Source: Acetobacteraceae bacterium
GTDB lineage: Bacteria > Pseudomonadota > Alphaproteobacteria > Acetobacterales > Acetobacteraceae
Assembly (NCBI GenBank): GCA_030039695.1
Contig: JASHVB010000584.1
Location: 1 to 17,102, forward strand
Length of the DNA stretch: 17,102 nt
Direction: 5' to 3'
Within the stretch, counting starts at the first letter, position 1. Each line of letters begins with the position of its first letter. This document shows, in pieces, positions 10,289 to 16,961 of the stretch. Position numbers and translations under genes: made by a program. Below the pieces are notes generated by a model. That model saw only the letters and a program-made list of their open reading frames with translations, had not been told where the DNA came from and made no database searches.

Positions 10289-10481
10289 GTTACTGTCTTC
10301 TCTATTCCGATCGAGCGCGCCTTCTAGCGCAGGGCGTCGCCCTGGTCACGCCCCCGGGTGCTGCATCGCAGCATATCTGTTCACGCAGATGCGCTGGAGT
10401 TTGATGGTCGTTTTGCTTCTAATTGGTGGTGTCACCCGCCACAATGCTATGCCCCGAGGGGGCACCCCGGAGGAATCACCC
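10289..10481. promoter_or_regulatory. Divergent trpB/pckA control region with perfect dyads
   Basis: This 193-base gap must hold the start signals of both trpB (minus) and pckA (plus). It contains three perfect 6-bp inverted repeats, each with a 3-base spacer: CAGGGC-GTC-GCCCTG (10330-10344), TGCTGC-ATC-GCAGCA (10359-10373) and TGCCCC-GAG-GGGGCA (10450-10464). The first two have centres 29 bases apart and could be protein-binding sites or RNA hairpins. The third ends 4 bases before the pckA Shine-Dalgarno. I see no trp leader peptide with tandem tryptophan codons and no convincing -35/-10 pair. Confidence 0.45.
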
Positions 10482-12119
10482 GTGACCACCGCTACTGACC
10501 ACGCCGCGACGCGGCACAAGACCTGGAGGATCCTGGCTGCCGAGGCGCTGGCCGGGACCGGTGTGCACGCATCGCGCCCCGTGTACGCCAATCTCAGTGC
10601 TCCGGCACTGGTCGCCGAGGCGCTGCGTCGTAACGAAGGCCGCCTCGCCTGGGATGGCGCACTGATGGTGGAGACCGGTGTGCATACCGGTCGGTCCGTG
10701 CAGGACAAGTTCGTTGTCGATGAACCTTCGGTGACAGAAGATGTATGGTGGGGGCGCGTTAACCAGCGTCTCGCCCCGGAAAAGTTCGCGATCCTGCGTG
10801 CCCGCGTGCAGGCCTATCTGCAGGGCCAGGAACTGTTCGTGCAGGATCTGTACGCTGGCGCCGATCCGGCCTATCGCGTGCGCGTTCGCATCGTCAGCAC
10901 CGGCGCCTGGCAGGCGTTGTTCGCGCGGAACATGTTCATCCGTCCCGTGGAACAAGAGCTGGAGGGTTTCGAGCCGGATTACGTCATTCTGCATGCGCCG
11001 CATTTTCAGGCCGATCCTACAATCGATGGCGTGCGCAGCGGGACGGCTATAGCATTGTCGTTCGCCCAACGCGTGATTGTTATCGCCGGCAGCGAATATG
11101 CCGGCGAAATCAAGAAATCGATCTTTACCGTGATGAACTGGATCCTACCCGAGCGTGGCGTGTTGCCGATGCATTGCTCAGCCAATATCGGCGAGGCCGG
11201 CGACGCGGCGCTGTTCTTCGGGTTGTCCGGCACGGGCAAGACGACGCTGTCATCCGATCCCAAGCGCCGCCTGATCGGGGACGATGAACACGGCTGGAGC
11301 GAGAATGGCATATTCAATTTCGAAGGCGGCTGCTACGCCAAAGTCATTAACCTCTCGAAGCATGCCGAGCCGGAAATTTACGCGGCCACCCACCGCTTCG
11401 GGACCGTGCTCGAGAATGTGATTGGCGATCATCATGGGCGCCTCGATCTGGCGGACAATCGGCTGACCGAGAACACGCGCTCCTGCTACCCGGTCGAGTA
11501 TATTCCCAATGTGGAGCTCTCCGGCCGCGGTGGGCAGCCGCGCAACGTGGTGATGCTGACCTGCGATGCGTATGGCGTGATGCCGCCGATTTCTAAGCTG
11601 ACACCGTCTCAGGCGATGTACCATTTCCTGTCCGGTTACACCGCGCGCGTCGCCGGCACGGAGAAGGGCATGGGGAGCTCGCCGGAAGCGACATTCAGCA
11701 CCTGCTTTGGGGCGCCGTTTCTACCGCGCCGACCGGAAGTCTATGGCAAGATGCTGGAGCGTCTCATCGAACGCCACGACGCGAACTGCTGGCTGGTCAA
11801 CACCGGCTGGAGCGGGGGTCAGCACGGCGTCGGCCAGCGCATGAGCATCCGACACACTCGCGCCCTCCTGAACGCGGCGCTGGATGGTACGCTGGCGCGC
11901 GGCGGGTTCCGACGCGAGCCGTTCTTCGGCCTGTCGATTCCGGAACACGTGCCGGACGTACCGTTGGACGTGATCGATCCGCGGCGCTCGTGGGCCGACA
12001 AGGCAGCGTACGACCGGATGGCGCGCGAGCTGGTCGGCAGCTTCGAAAAGAATTTCCGCGCCTACGAAGCGGCCGTGGGCGAGGATGTGCGCGCCGCCGC
12101 CATCCGCGTCGCAGCGTAA
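10482..12119 (+). CDS. pckA: Phosphoenolpyruvate carboxykinase (ATP)
   Basis: Cytoplasmic ATP-dependent PEP carboxykinase: oxaloacetate + ATP to PEP + ADP + CO2, the entry step of gluconeogenesis from C4 acids. It has 545 residues, normal for the ATP-type family. Motifs: HTGRSVQDKF (68-77), LPMHCSANIG (228-237), the kinase P-loop GLSGTGKTTLS (247-257), GDDEHGW with the metal-binding aspartates (266-272), FNFEGGCYAKVI (278-289) and RSCYPVEYIPN. The GTG start at 10482 is preceded by an excellent GGAGGAA (10469-10475) with 6 bases of spacing. The frame stays open further upstream, but that extension reaches into the trpB start and looks non-coding. A perfect hairpin begins 14 bases after the stop. 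Confidence 0.97.
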   Translation: MTTATDHAATRHKTWRILAAEALAGTGVHASRPVYANLSAPALVAEALRRNEGRLAWDGALMVETGVHTGRSVQDKFVVDEPSVTEDVWWGRVNQRLAPEKFAILRARVQAYLQGQELFVQDLYAGADPAYRVRVRIVSTGAWQALFARNMFIRPVEQELEGFEPDYVILHAPHFQADPTIDGVRSGTAIALSFAQRVIVIAGSEYAGEIKKSIFTVMNWILPERGVLPMHCSANIGEAGDAALFFGLSGTGKTTLSSDPKRRLIGDDEHGWSENGIFNFEGGCYAKVINLSKHAEPEIYAATHRFGTVLENVIGDHHGRLDLADNRLTENTRSCYPVEYIPNVELSGRGGQPRNVVMLTCDAYGVMPPISKLTPSQAMYHFLSGYTARVAGTEKGMGSSPEATFSTCFGAPFLPRRPEVYGKMLERLIERHDANCWLVNTGWSGGQHGVGQRMSIRHTRALLNAALDGTLARGGFRREPFFGLSIPEHVPDVPLDVIDPRRSWADKAAYDRMARELVGSFEKNFRAYEAAVGEDVRAAAIRVAA

Positions 12120-12133
12120 CCAGAAACCCCCCC

Positions 12134-12172
12134 GCATCGCAGGACCGGCGATGCACCAGGCCTACGTGGTGC
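12134..12172 (+). terminator. Candidate pckA 3'-end hairpins (no U-tract)
   Basis: A perfect 7-bp hairpin, GCATCGC-AGGACCG-GCGATGC (12134-12154), starts 14 bases after the pckA stop. A second one, GCACCA (12153-12158) pairing with TGGTGC (12167-12172) across an 8-base loop, overlaps its last two bases, so the two compete. No T-run follows, so this is more likely an mRNA 3'-end stabiliser or pause site than a classical intrinsic terminator. Confidence 0.4.
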
Positions 12173-12723
12173 CCACGTCAGGTGCTTGGTCGTCGTCGGA
12201 CTGCTCAGGAATCAGGGGTCGCGCGGCGTGACCGTAACTGCGATCTATGAAAAGTTCAGGCCGAGCATCACGCCACATATGTCGGGACATCGTCCTTGGC
12301 CGTCGAGGTGAACTTGCATTTCATCGCTGATGTGACTTTGCTCCAGACGCCCGCCTGATTTGGCGCGTGGTGGCGTGTCAGAGTGTTTCGTGATCGTGAC
12401 TTCAGGCACCGACGGGGCCTAGCCCCGGACTAGGATCCGTCCCGCGTGGTATTGCCTCGCGCTCGACGTCCCACCTGAACGAGGTGCGCTTGGTCCATCT
12501 CTCGAAGTTGGTGGTGGTGACGGCGCGCTCAATCTCCTCGATAACGCACGTAGAGTGTGGTCCATACGCTCCGCTTCGCCGGTTCGCAGTCGGCGTGAAC
12601 TTGATGTGCCCCGCTTGTCCAAAAAGATGAGACTGATTGGACCGGTCCGCGAACGGCGATGGGTCCTGGCAAGGCCCTCGGGAAGCCGGCAGGCTCCGCG
12701 CAGCTGTATCCGGAGATCCGCCC
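12173..12723. other. Gene-poor stretch, possibly a decayed reading frame
   Basis: No frame here encodes a protein I recognise. On the minus strand a frame ending near 12402 gives a peptide with segments such as HIKFTPTANRR and VIEEIERAVTTTNFERW that look mildly protein-like, but it has no Shine-Dalgarno, runs back into paiB on the opposite strand and has no recalled homologue. A second minus-strand frame (about 12240-12400) contains PEVTITKHSDTPP. These could be remnants of a lost gene or chance. A dyad at 12411-12441 is listed separately. Confidence 0.4.
12411..12441. repeat. 31-base inverted repeat containing two CCTAG/CTAGG arms
   Basis: GACGG (12411-12415) pairs with CCGTC (12437-12441), and inside it CCTAG (12418-12422) pairs with CTAGG (12430-12434) around a 7-base loop; a 2x2 internal loop separates the two helices. 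An alternative, tighter hairpin is CGGGGC-CTA-GCCCCG (12413-12427). The structure is visible in the sequence; its function is unknown. It may be a repeat copy, an element end or a protein-binding site. Confidence 0.5.
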
Positions 12724-13380
12724 ATGTATTTGCCGACGATGTTCAAGGAAGACCGCGTAGAGCATCTGCACGGCTTCATCCGAGCCAGCGGCCTCGCCAC
12801 GCTGGTGACGCGGACGCCGGACGGACTAGTCGCCAGCCATGTGCCGATGCTGCTGGAGACGTCGTCGGCACCCTACGGCACGCTGATCGGCCATCTTGCG
12901 CGGCCCAATCCGCAGGCGCGCGGCGCACTCGGGGAAGCGTTGGCCATTTTCCAGGGCGCCGATGCCTACATTACGCCGTCCTGGTATGCGACCAAGCGCG
13001 CCACCGGCAAGGTCGTCCCCACATGGAACTACATCGCTGTTCACGCTTATGGCACTGTCGAGTTCTTCGACGACCCCGCGCGGCTACTCGACGTGGTCAC
13101 GCGTCTGACCGAGCGCCAGGAGAGCCAGCGGAGCGCTCCATGGGCGGTGTCCGATGCGCCGGAGGAGTTCATTCAAGGCATGCTGAAAGGGATCGTCGGA
13201 TTTGCGATTCCGGTGAGCCGGCTCGAAGGCAAGTGGAAGATGAGCCAGAACCGGCCGGCCGACGACCGCGCCGGCGTGGTGGTCGGCCTGCGCGAAGAGG
13301 GACAGGAGGCGGTCGCTGCGTTGGTCAAAGAAGCAACGCGCGACGAAGCAGCGGTGCCGGCAACGAACGCGCGGCAATGA
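12724..13380 (+). CDS. PaiB-like FMN-binding protein (putative negative transcriptional regulator)
   Basis: A 218-residue protein of the PaiB / FMN_bind_2 family, a split-barrel flavin-binding fold related to pyridoxamine-phosphate oxidase. Family signatures seen: MYLPTMFKEDRVE at the start, GLATLVTRTPDGLVASHVPMLL, IGHLARPNPQ, AYITPSWYATK, VPTWNYIAVHAYGTVEF and, near the end, KWKMSQNRPADDRAGV. Bacillus PaiB represses sporulation and protease genes, but most members are uncharacterised and may be flavin reductase-like enzymes; the regulator label is by family only. The ATG at 12724 has GGAG (12712-12715) 8 bases upstream and gives the family N-terminus. The gene stands alone on its transcript, after a ~600-base gene-poor region, and converges on the PncC-like gene 21 bases away. 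Confidence 0.9.
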   Translation: MYLPTMFKEDRVEHLHGFIRASGLATLVTRTPDGLVASHVPMLLETSSAPYGTLIGHLARPNPQARGALGEALAIFQGADAYITPSWYATKRATGKVVPTWNYIAVHAYGTVEFFDDPARLLDVVTRLTERQESQRSAPWAVSDAPEEFIQGMLKGIVGFAIPVSRLEGKWKMSQNRPADDRAGVVVGLREEGQEAVAALVKEATRDEAAVPATNARQ

Positions 13381-13383
13381 GAC

Positions 13384-13405
13384 CTGACGGGATCTCGCCG
13401 GTCAG
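13384..13405. terminator. Hairpin between convergent paiB-like and pncC-like genes
   Basis: CTGACGG (13384-13390) pairs with CCGGTCAG (13398-13405) with one bulged G, across a 7-base loop. It fills the 21-base gap between the two stop codons and touches the minus-strand stop. It has no T-tract on either side, so bidirectional termination is only a suggestion. Confidence 0.3.
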
Positions 13406-13887
13406 AGTCCCGCGCGAATCATAACGAATGCGTGCCCAACCGCCGCAGCGCGGATGGCGGTCCGATCGCCGGGGAAAATCTGCCGGTCGCCAGTGACCGC
13501 CCGGCCGCGGCGGGCGAGTCCGAAGCAGATCAGCCCGACTGGTTTTTCGGCGCTGCCGCCACCCGGGCCGGCGACGCCCGTGACCGAGACCGCCAGGTCG
13601 GCACGGGAGCGAGCGAGGGCACCTTCGGCCATCGCACGCGCCACCTCGCCGCTGACCGCGCCCACGCGAACCATCAGCTCCTTCGGGACGCCGAGGACAT
13701 CATGCTTCGCCTGGTTGGAGTAGGTGACGAAGCCGCAATCCACCACATCGGAAGACGCGGCAATCGCGGTCAGCGTTGCGATGATCAGGCCGCCGGTGCA
13801 GCTCTCGGCGGTGGCGAGGCGTATGCCACGCGTCCGGCATGCGTCGAGCAACGACTTGGCGTCGGTCAGGAGCGATGGGGTGATCAT
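13402..13887 (-). CDS. CinA C-terminal domain / PncC-type nicotinamide-nucleotide amidohydrolase
   Basis: A stand-alone CinA C-terminal domain protein of 161 residues. Characterised members (E. coli PncC/YgaD) deamidate nicotinamide mononucleotide to nicotinate mononucleotide in NAD recycling. Signatures: LATAESCTGGLI (residues 24-35), VVDCGFVTYSNQAKHDVLGV, GAVSGEVARAMAEGAL, ADLAVSVTGVAGPGGG and EKPVGLICFGL. The N-terminal MoaB/CinA-N domain found in longer CinA proteins is absent, as is usual in this group. I chose ATG 13887 because it gives the typical length and family-like start; in-frame ATG 13920 and ATG 13950 would extend it by 11 and 21 residues and none has a strong ribosome binding site. 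It is divergent from the ribonucleotide reductase gene. Confidence 0.92.
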   Translation of the reverse strand: MITPSLLTDAKSLLDACRTRGIRLATAESCTGGLIIATLTAIAASSDVVDCGFVTYSNQAKHDVLGVPKELMVRVGAVSGEVARAMAEGALARSRADLAVSVTGVAGPGGGSAEKPVGLICFGLARRGRAVTGDRQIFPGDRTAIRAAAVGHAFVMIRAGL

Positions 13888-13959
13888 ATCCGCTCTGGGA
13901 AGGCGCAGGCGTGTGACCATATCAGGCCGCCCGGCAGGATAGGAGATCACCGTGGAAAT

Positions 13960-13966
13960 AAGGAGG
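13960..13966 (+). promoter_or_regulatory. Strong Shine-Dalgarno without a well-placed start codon
   Basis: AAGGAGG is the best ribosome binding site in the window. In the reductase frame the next codons are ATA CCC CCG ATT TAG, so the usual 5-9-base spacing meets no ATG, GTG or TTG, and a stop comes first. The first usable codon is TTG at 13982, 15 bases downstream, directly after that TAG. Confidence 0.6.
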
Positions 13967-13981
13967 ATACCCCCGATTTAG

Positions 13982-16426
13982 TTGTCGGGCACGAGTCGCG
14001 CTCCTATATGTTGGGTCAGGGATGGCGGCGGAACACAGCGCATGGATGGAGGTCTGGCCAGCGTGGGATTACTGACCCTCGGGCATCTGCCTGGGGCGGC
14101 CTTCGGCGAGTCGAGGCTGCCGGCGCGCGCACTCGACGCGGGGATGGGCCTCGCCGTGTGCCGGCGTACCGTTTTCCGGCCCGAGGATGAGGAGGATTTC
14201 GGGCGGGTCGCTGATCGGGTGGCCGCGGGCAACATTGCCTTGCTCGGTCGGCTCGACCCAAGCGCGCGCATCGAACAAGCGCGGCTGCGCAACGCCATCG
14301 CGACCGGCGCGCTTCTGACGTCCGGGCGGCACCTCCAGCACGGCGACGCTGACCAGCCGAGCCGCAACATGGAGGCATTCACCAACTGCGCCACCGCCGC
14401 GGCATCATTCACGAAATTCTATCTGTTGCTGAATGGCTCGGGTGTTGGGCGTAGCTACGACGACGCGCTTATGGCCGTGGATTGGGCGAACGCGCCGAGG
14501 CTCCTCCTCTATCTGTCGCCGGAACACCCGGACCATCCGCTACGCAACCGGCCGCTCTTCGCTGCCGAGCTCGGGCTGGCGGATGACGAAGCGGCTGTGC
14601 GCGATTTTTTTGCTCGCGAGGTGCTGGCGGAGTTGGCCGATGCGCCGGCTGACGCGGTGATCTACCGCATCGACGACAGCCGCGAGGGCTGGGCGAAAGC
14701 GATGGAGCATCTGGAGGCGATGGCGTTCCGGCGGGAGCATGATCGTACGCTGGTTCTGGACTTCTCCGCCATTCGGCAATCAGGGATGCCGATCCGCGGC
14801 ATGCAGGGCCGGCCTGCGTCCGGGCCGGTATCGTTGCTGCGGGCATTTATCAGAATTCGACGTGAAGTGATTGAATCTGCAAGAGAGCCTAACCAAGTGA
14901 ACGGTCCAGTGCAGCCGTGGGAGCAGGCGCTTCGGCTGGATCATTATCTGTCGATGGAAGTGCAAGTCGGCGGCGCGCGTCGGGCGGCGCGCATGGCGAC
15001 GAAGTCCTGGCGCGATCCCGGTGTGCTGCGGTTCATTCGCGCCAAGGAGAGCGGTGGGCTGTGGACCGCTAATAATTCCGTCATGGTCGATGCGGAATTC
15101 TGGGATCGCGTGCGCCACGGCGATCCGGCTCATCCGCTGACCGAGCACGCGCGGGCGGTGTTCCACGAAGCGACGCGTTGCGCCTGGATCAATGGCGAGC
15201 CTGGCTTCATTAACGGCGATCGGTTGGAGGACCACCGTACCGGCGTCGCCCGGACGCGCCCGGTGGATGCGGACGGCAGCGGTTTCCGCAGCGCGCGGTA
15301 CCGGGTGGACGATGGCGCGGCGTTGTTGGCCGAATTGAGCGCGCGCGCCACGGCGTCCGAGTTCCCCGCCACGACCAATCCGTGCGGCGAGATCTCGCTG
15401 CACGTCACTGGCGGCTACTGCGTCATCTCCGATTTCGCACCGCTGCTCGCCTGTCCGGTGCCGTTCGAGGACGTGGCGCCGGGCGCGCCAGCCCCGGACG
15501 TCGCTAGGCTCTGGGACGCGCGCGTGGAGGATTCCGTGCGGCTCGGCGTGCGCTTCCTGATGCGCGCCAACACCATGGACTCGCTCTACGCGCAGGAAGT
15601 GGCGCGGACGAATCGCATGGGCATCGGTCCGACTGGGCTGCACGAATACGCCTGGCTGCGCTTCGGTCTGGACTTCGCTGATCTGCTGGACGAGGCGCGG
15701 TCGGCGCCGTTCTGGGAGATGCTGGCGCATCTATCGGACGTGGCGAAGGCCGAAGGCGACGGCTATGCGAGCGAGCTGGGCTTGGCGCGACCGGTCACGG
15801 TGACCACGGTGAAGCCGTCGGGTACGATCAGCAAGCTGTTTGGATTAACCGAGGGCGCTCACTTGCCCGCGCGGGCGCAATATCTGCGCTGGGTGCAGTT
15901 CAGGGGCACGCGCGACTCCGCGGGAGAGTGGGCGCCGGGGTCTGATCGGCTGTTGGCCGAGTATGAGGCGCGCGGTTATCCGCTCCGTGAATTGCGCAGC
16001 TTCCCAGGGATGACCATCGTCGGGTTCCCGACAGTACCGCTGATCATGCGACTGGGGCTGGCGGATCGGCTGGTGACTGCGCCCGAGGCGTCGCCGGCGC
16101 AGCAATATCGCTGGCTGCGGTTGCTCGAACGCCACTGGATCGGCGAGTCACAGGGCAATCAGGTCAGCTACACGCTGAAGCTCTACACCGACCGGCACGA
16201 CCTGGCGGAATTCCGCGAAATCGTGCTGCAGGAGCAACCGGCGGTACGCTGTTGCGCGGTTTTGCCGACCCGGCCGGACGATGCGCTGGGCTATGAGTAC
16301 CTGCCTGAGGAAGAGGTGCCGGCTGATGAGTTCGCCGCGCTGCTCGCGGGCATCGATGCGCAGAACGCGCGCGAGGCAGTGGACCTGGCGCGTTTGCAAT
16401 GCGCGAGCGGTGTCTGCCCGCTTTGA
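13982..16426 (+). CDS. nrdJ: Adenosylcobalamin-dependent (class II) ribonucleoside-triphosphate reductase
   Basis: Converts ribonucleotides to deoxyribonucleotides through a cobalamin-generated thiyl radical, so it works with or without oxygen. It has 814 residues from TTG 13982, or 794 from ATG 14042. It matches the Lactobacillus-type monomeric RTPR family: GMGLAV near the N-terminus, FTNCATAAASFTKFYLLLNG with the first redox cysteine (C136), VQVGGARRAARM, TTNPCGEISLH with the thiyl-radical cysteine C468 and its Asn and Glu partners, a second cysteine C480, NRMGIGPTGLHEYAW, TTVKPSGTISKLFG, and the C-terminal pair C807/C812 (CASGVC) that accepts electrons from thioredoxin. All catalytic cysteines are present, so it should be active. 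The start is uncertain (see the Shine-Dalgarno entry). No cobalamin riboswitch is visible in the short upstream gap. A patch at 14851-14900 is only 44% GC. The rrn promoters lie just downstream. Confidence 0.93.
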   Translation: MSGTSRAPICWVRDGGGTQRMDGGLASVGLLTLGHLPGAAFGESRLPARALDAGMGLAVCRRTVFRPEDEEDFGRVADRVAAGNIALLGRLDPSARIEQARLRNAIATGALLTSGRHLQHGDADQPSRNMEAFTNCATAAASFTKFYLLLNGSGVGRSYDDALMAVDWANAPRLLLYLSPEHPDHPLRNRPLFAAELGLADDEAAVRDFFAREVLAELADAPADAVIYRIDDSREGWAKAMEHLEAMAFRREHDRTLVLDFSAIRQSGMPIRGMQGRPASGPVSLLRAFIRIRREVIESAREPNQVNGPVQPWEQALRLDHYLSMEVQVGGARRAARMATKSWRDPGVLRFIRAKESGGLWTANNSVMVDAEFWDRVRHGDPAHPLTEHARAVFHEATRCAWINGEPGFINGDRLEDHRTGVARTRPVDADGSGFRSARYRVDDGAALLAELSARATASEFPATTNPCGEISLHVTGGYCVISDFAPLLACPVPFEDVAPGAPAPDVARLWDARVEDSVRLGVRFLMRANTMDSLYAQEVARTNRMGIGPTGLHEYAWLRFGLDFADLLDEARSAPFWEMLAHLSDVAKAEGDGYASELGLARPVTVTTVKPSGTISKLFGLTEGAHLPARAQYLRWVQFRGTRDSAGEWAPGSDRLLAEYEARGYPLRELRSFPGMTIVGFPTVPLIMRLGLADRLVTAPEASPAQQYRWLRLLERHWIGESQGNQVSYTLKLYTDRHDLAEFREIVLQEQPAVRCCAVLPTRPDDALGYEYLPEEEVPADEFAALLAGIDAQNAREAVDLARLQCASGVCPL

Positions 16427-16434
16427 GAGTTGCC

Positions 16435-16464
16435 AAAAGTGCCGGAATTTCCGGGGTTCTTTTT
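16435..16464 (+). terminator. Intrinsic terminator of nrdJ
   Basis: Nine bases after the nrdJ stop, AAAAG and CCGG pair with a downstream CCGG and CTTTT: CCGGAA-T-TTCCGG is the core palindrome (16442-16454), followed by GGGTTC and a run of five T. This fits a modest Rho-independent terminator isolating nrdJ from the rrn promoters that follow. Confidence 0.6.
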
Positions 16465-16512
16465 GCGTTGCACAAACTGACGCCGGACTGAAAAAATCTG
16501 CGCTGACCCCGC

Positions 16513-16541
16513 TTGACCGCCTCCAGCAACTGGCCTAAACC
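16513..16541 (+). promoter_or_regulatory. rRNA operon promoter P1 (candidate)
   Basis: -35 TTGACC (16513-16518), 17-base spacer, -10 TAAACC (16536-16541). It is oriented toward the 16S gene. Its flanks and spacer share GCTTG, CTCCAGC and CCTA with the promoter 54 bases downstream. The spacing is ideal; the -10 is a partial match. Confidence 0.5.
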
Positions 16542-16566
16542 CCCGCTCGCTGCTGACGAAAAGCGC

Positions 16567-16595
16567 TTGCATTTCTCCAGCGGCTCTCCTATCTT
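16567..16595 (+). promoter_or_regulatory. rRNA operon promoter P2 (candidate)
   Basis: -35 TTGCAT (16567-16572), exactly 17 bases of spacer, -10 TATCTT (16590-16595). A start near 16602 would give a leader of about 360 bases before the 16S gene. The spacer contains CTCCAGC at the same place as in P1. This is the better of the two by -10 match. Confidence 0.65.
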
Positions 16596-16684
16596 CACCG
16601 GTCTGCGCCGGTGGGGCGCGGAAATCAAAGGCAAGTCGGCCGGATGGCCCGTCGAGATACGGGGCATTAGTCGTCTCTGCCTTC

Positions 16685-16693
16685 GCTCTTTGA
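16685..16693 (+). promoter_or_regulatory. rrn boxA-like antitermination site
   Basis: GCTCTTTGA lies in the 16S leader, downstream of both promoters. It closely matches the rRNA boxA (TGCTCTTTA in E. coli; CTCTTTGA is common in alphaproteobacterial rrn leaders), where NusB and S10 (NusE) bind to build the antitermination complex. I do not see a clear boxB hairpin. Confidence 0.65.
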
Positions 16694-16933
16694 CTGGTGA
16701 ATAGGCTAGGAAGGGATACGTTGGCGGCGCCCTTTGGGGTGCGCGTGCGAACGAGCACCTGGTTGGCTGGTCGAATGAACGGTCTATGGTTTCTCGGAAC
16801 CTGGACTTGTTGGTTCGCGAGCCTGCGAAGTGCGCTGCGATGTATCTTTTTGATGCGTTACAGAACGCTTTATGGGCGTCGTCTGCTGCATGGTAAGCAG
16901 GCGAAGCCAATGAGTACGGGTCTGTTCGTTGAT

Positions 16934-16955
16934 GTTTCGGCGGCAACGCCGGAAC
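16934..16955 (+). promoter_or_regulatory. 16S leader hairpin with GCAA tetraloop
   Basis: Nine paired bases, GTTTCGGCG (16934-16942) with CGCCGGAAC (16947-16955), one of them a G-U wobble, close a GCAA (GNRA-type) loop. It ends about 6 bases before the predicted mature 5' end of 16S rRNA. A role in pre-rRNA folding or processing is plausible but inferred. Confidence 0.6.
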
Positions 16956-16961
16956 GGAGAT

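Noticed and set aside
8963..10327. 454-codon plus-strand frame opposite trpB
   Set aside because: Shadow of trpB, which has every catalytic residue.
10289..10481. Possible trp attenuator
   Set aside because: No leader peptide with tandem tryptophan codons and no hairpin followed by a T-run on the minus strand.
12240..12400. Minus-strand peptide containing PEVTITKHSDTPP, reminiscent of the EVTITKHGRPVA motif of Phd/YefM antitoxins
   Set aside because: Only seven residues match, nothing else of the antitoxin fold is present, there is no start or ribosome site, and no toxin gene is next to it.
13888..13981. Possible cobalamin riboswitch before nrdJ
   Set aside because: The gap is under 100 bases and I see no B12-box-like conserved core.
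13432..14190. 252-codon plus-strand frame crossing the pncC-like gene into nrdJ
   Set aside because: Antisense to one conserved gene and out of frame with another; its composition looks like a shadow.
16468..16496. Third rrn promoter TTGCAC-N17-AAAAAA
   Set aside because: The -10 is not TATAAT-like, it lacks the shared CTCCAGC spacer motif, and it overlaps the terminator region.
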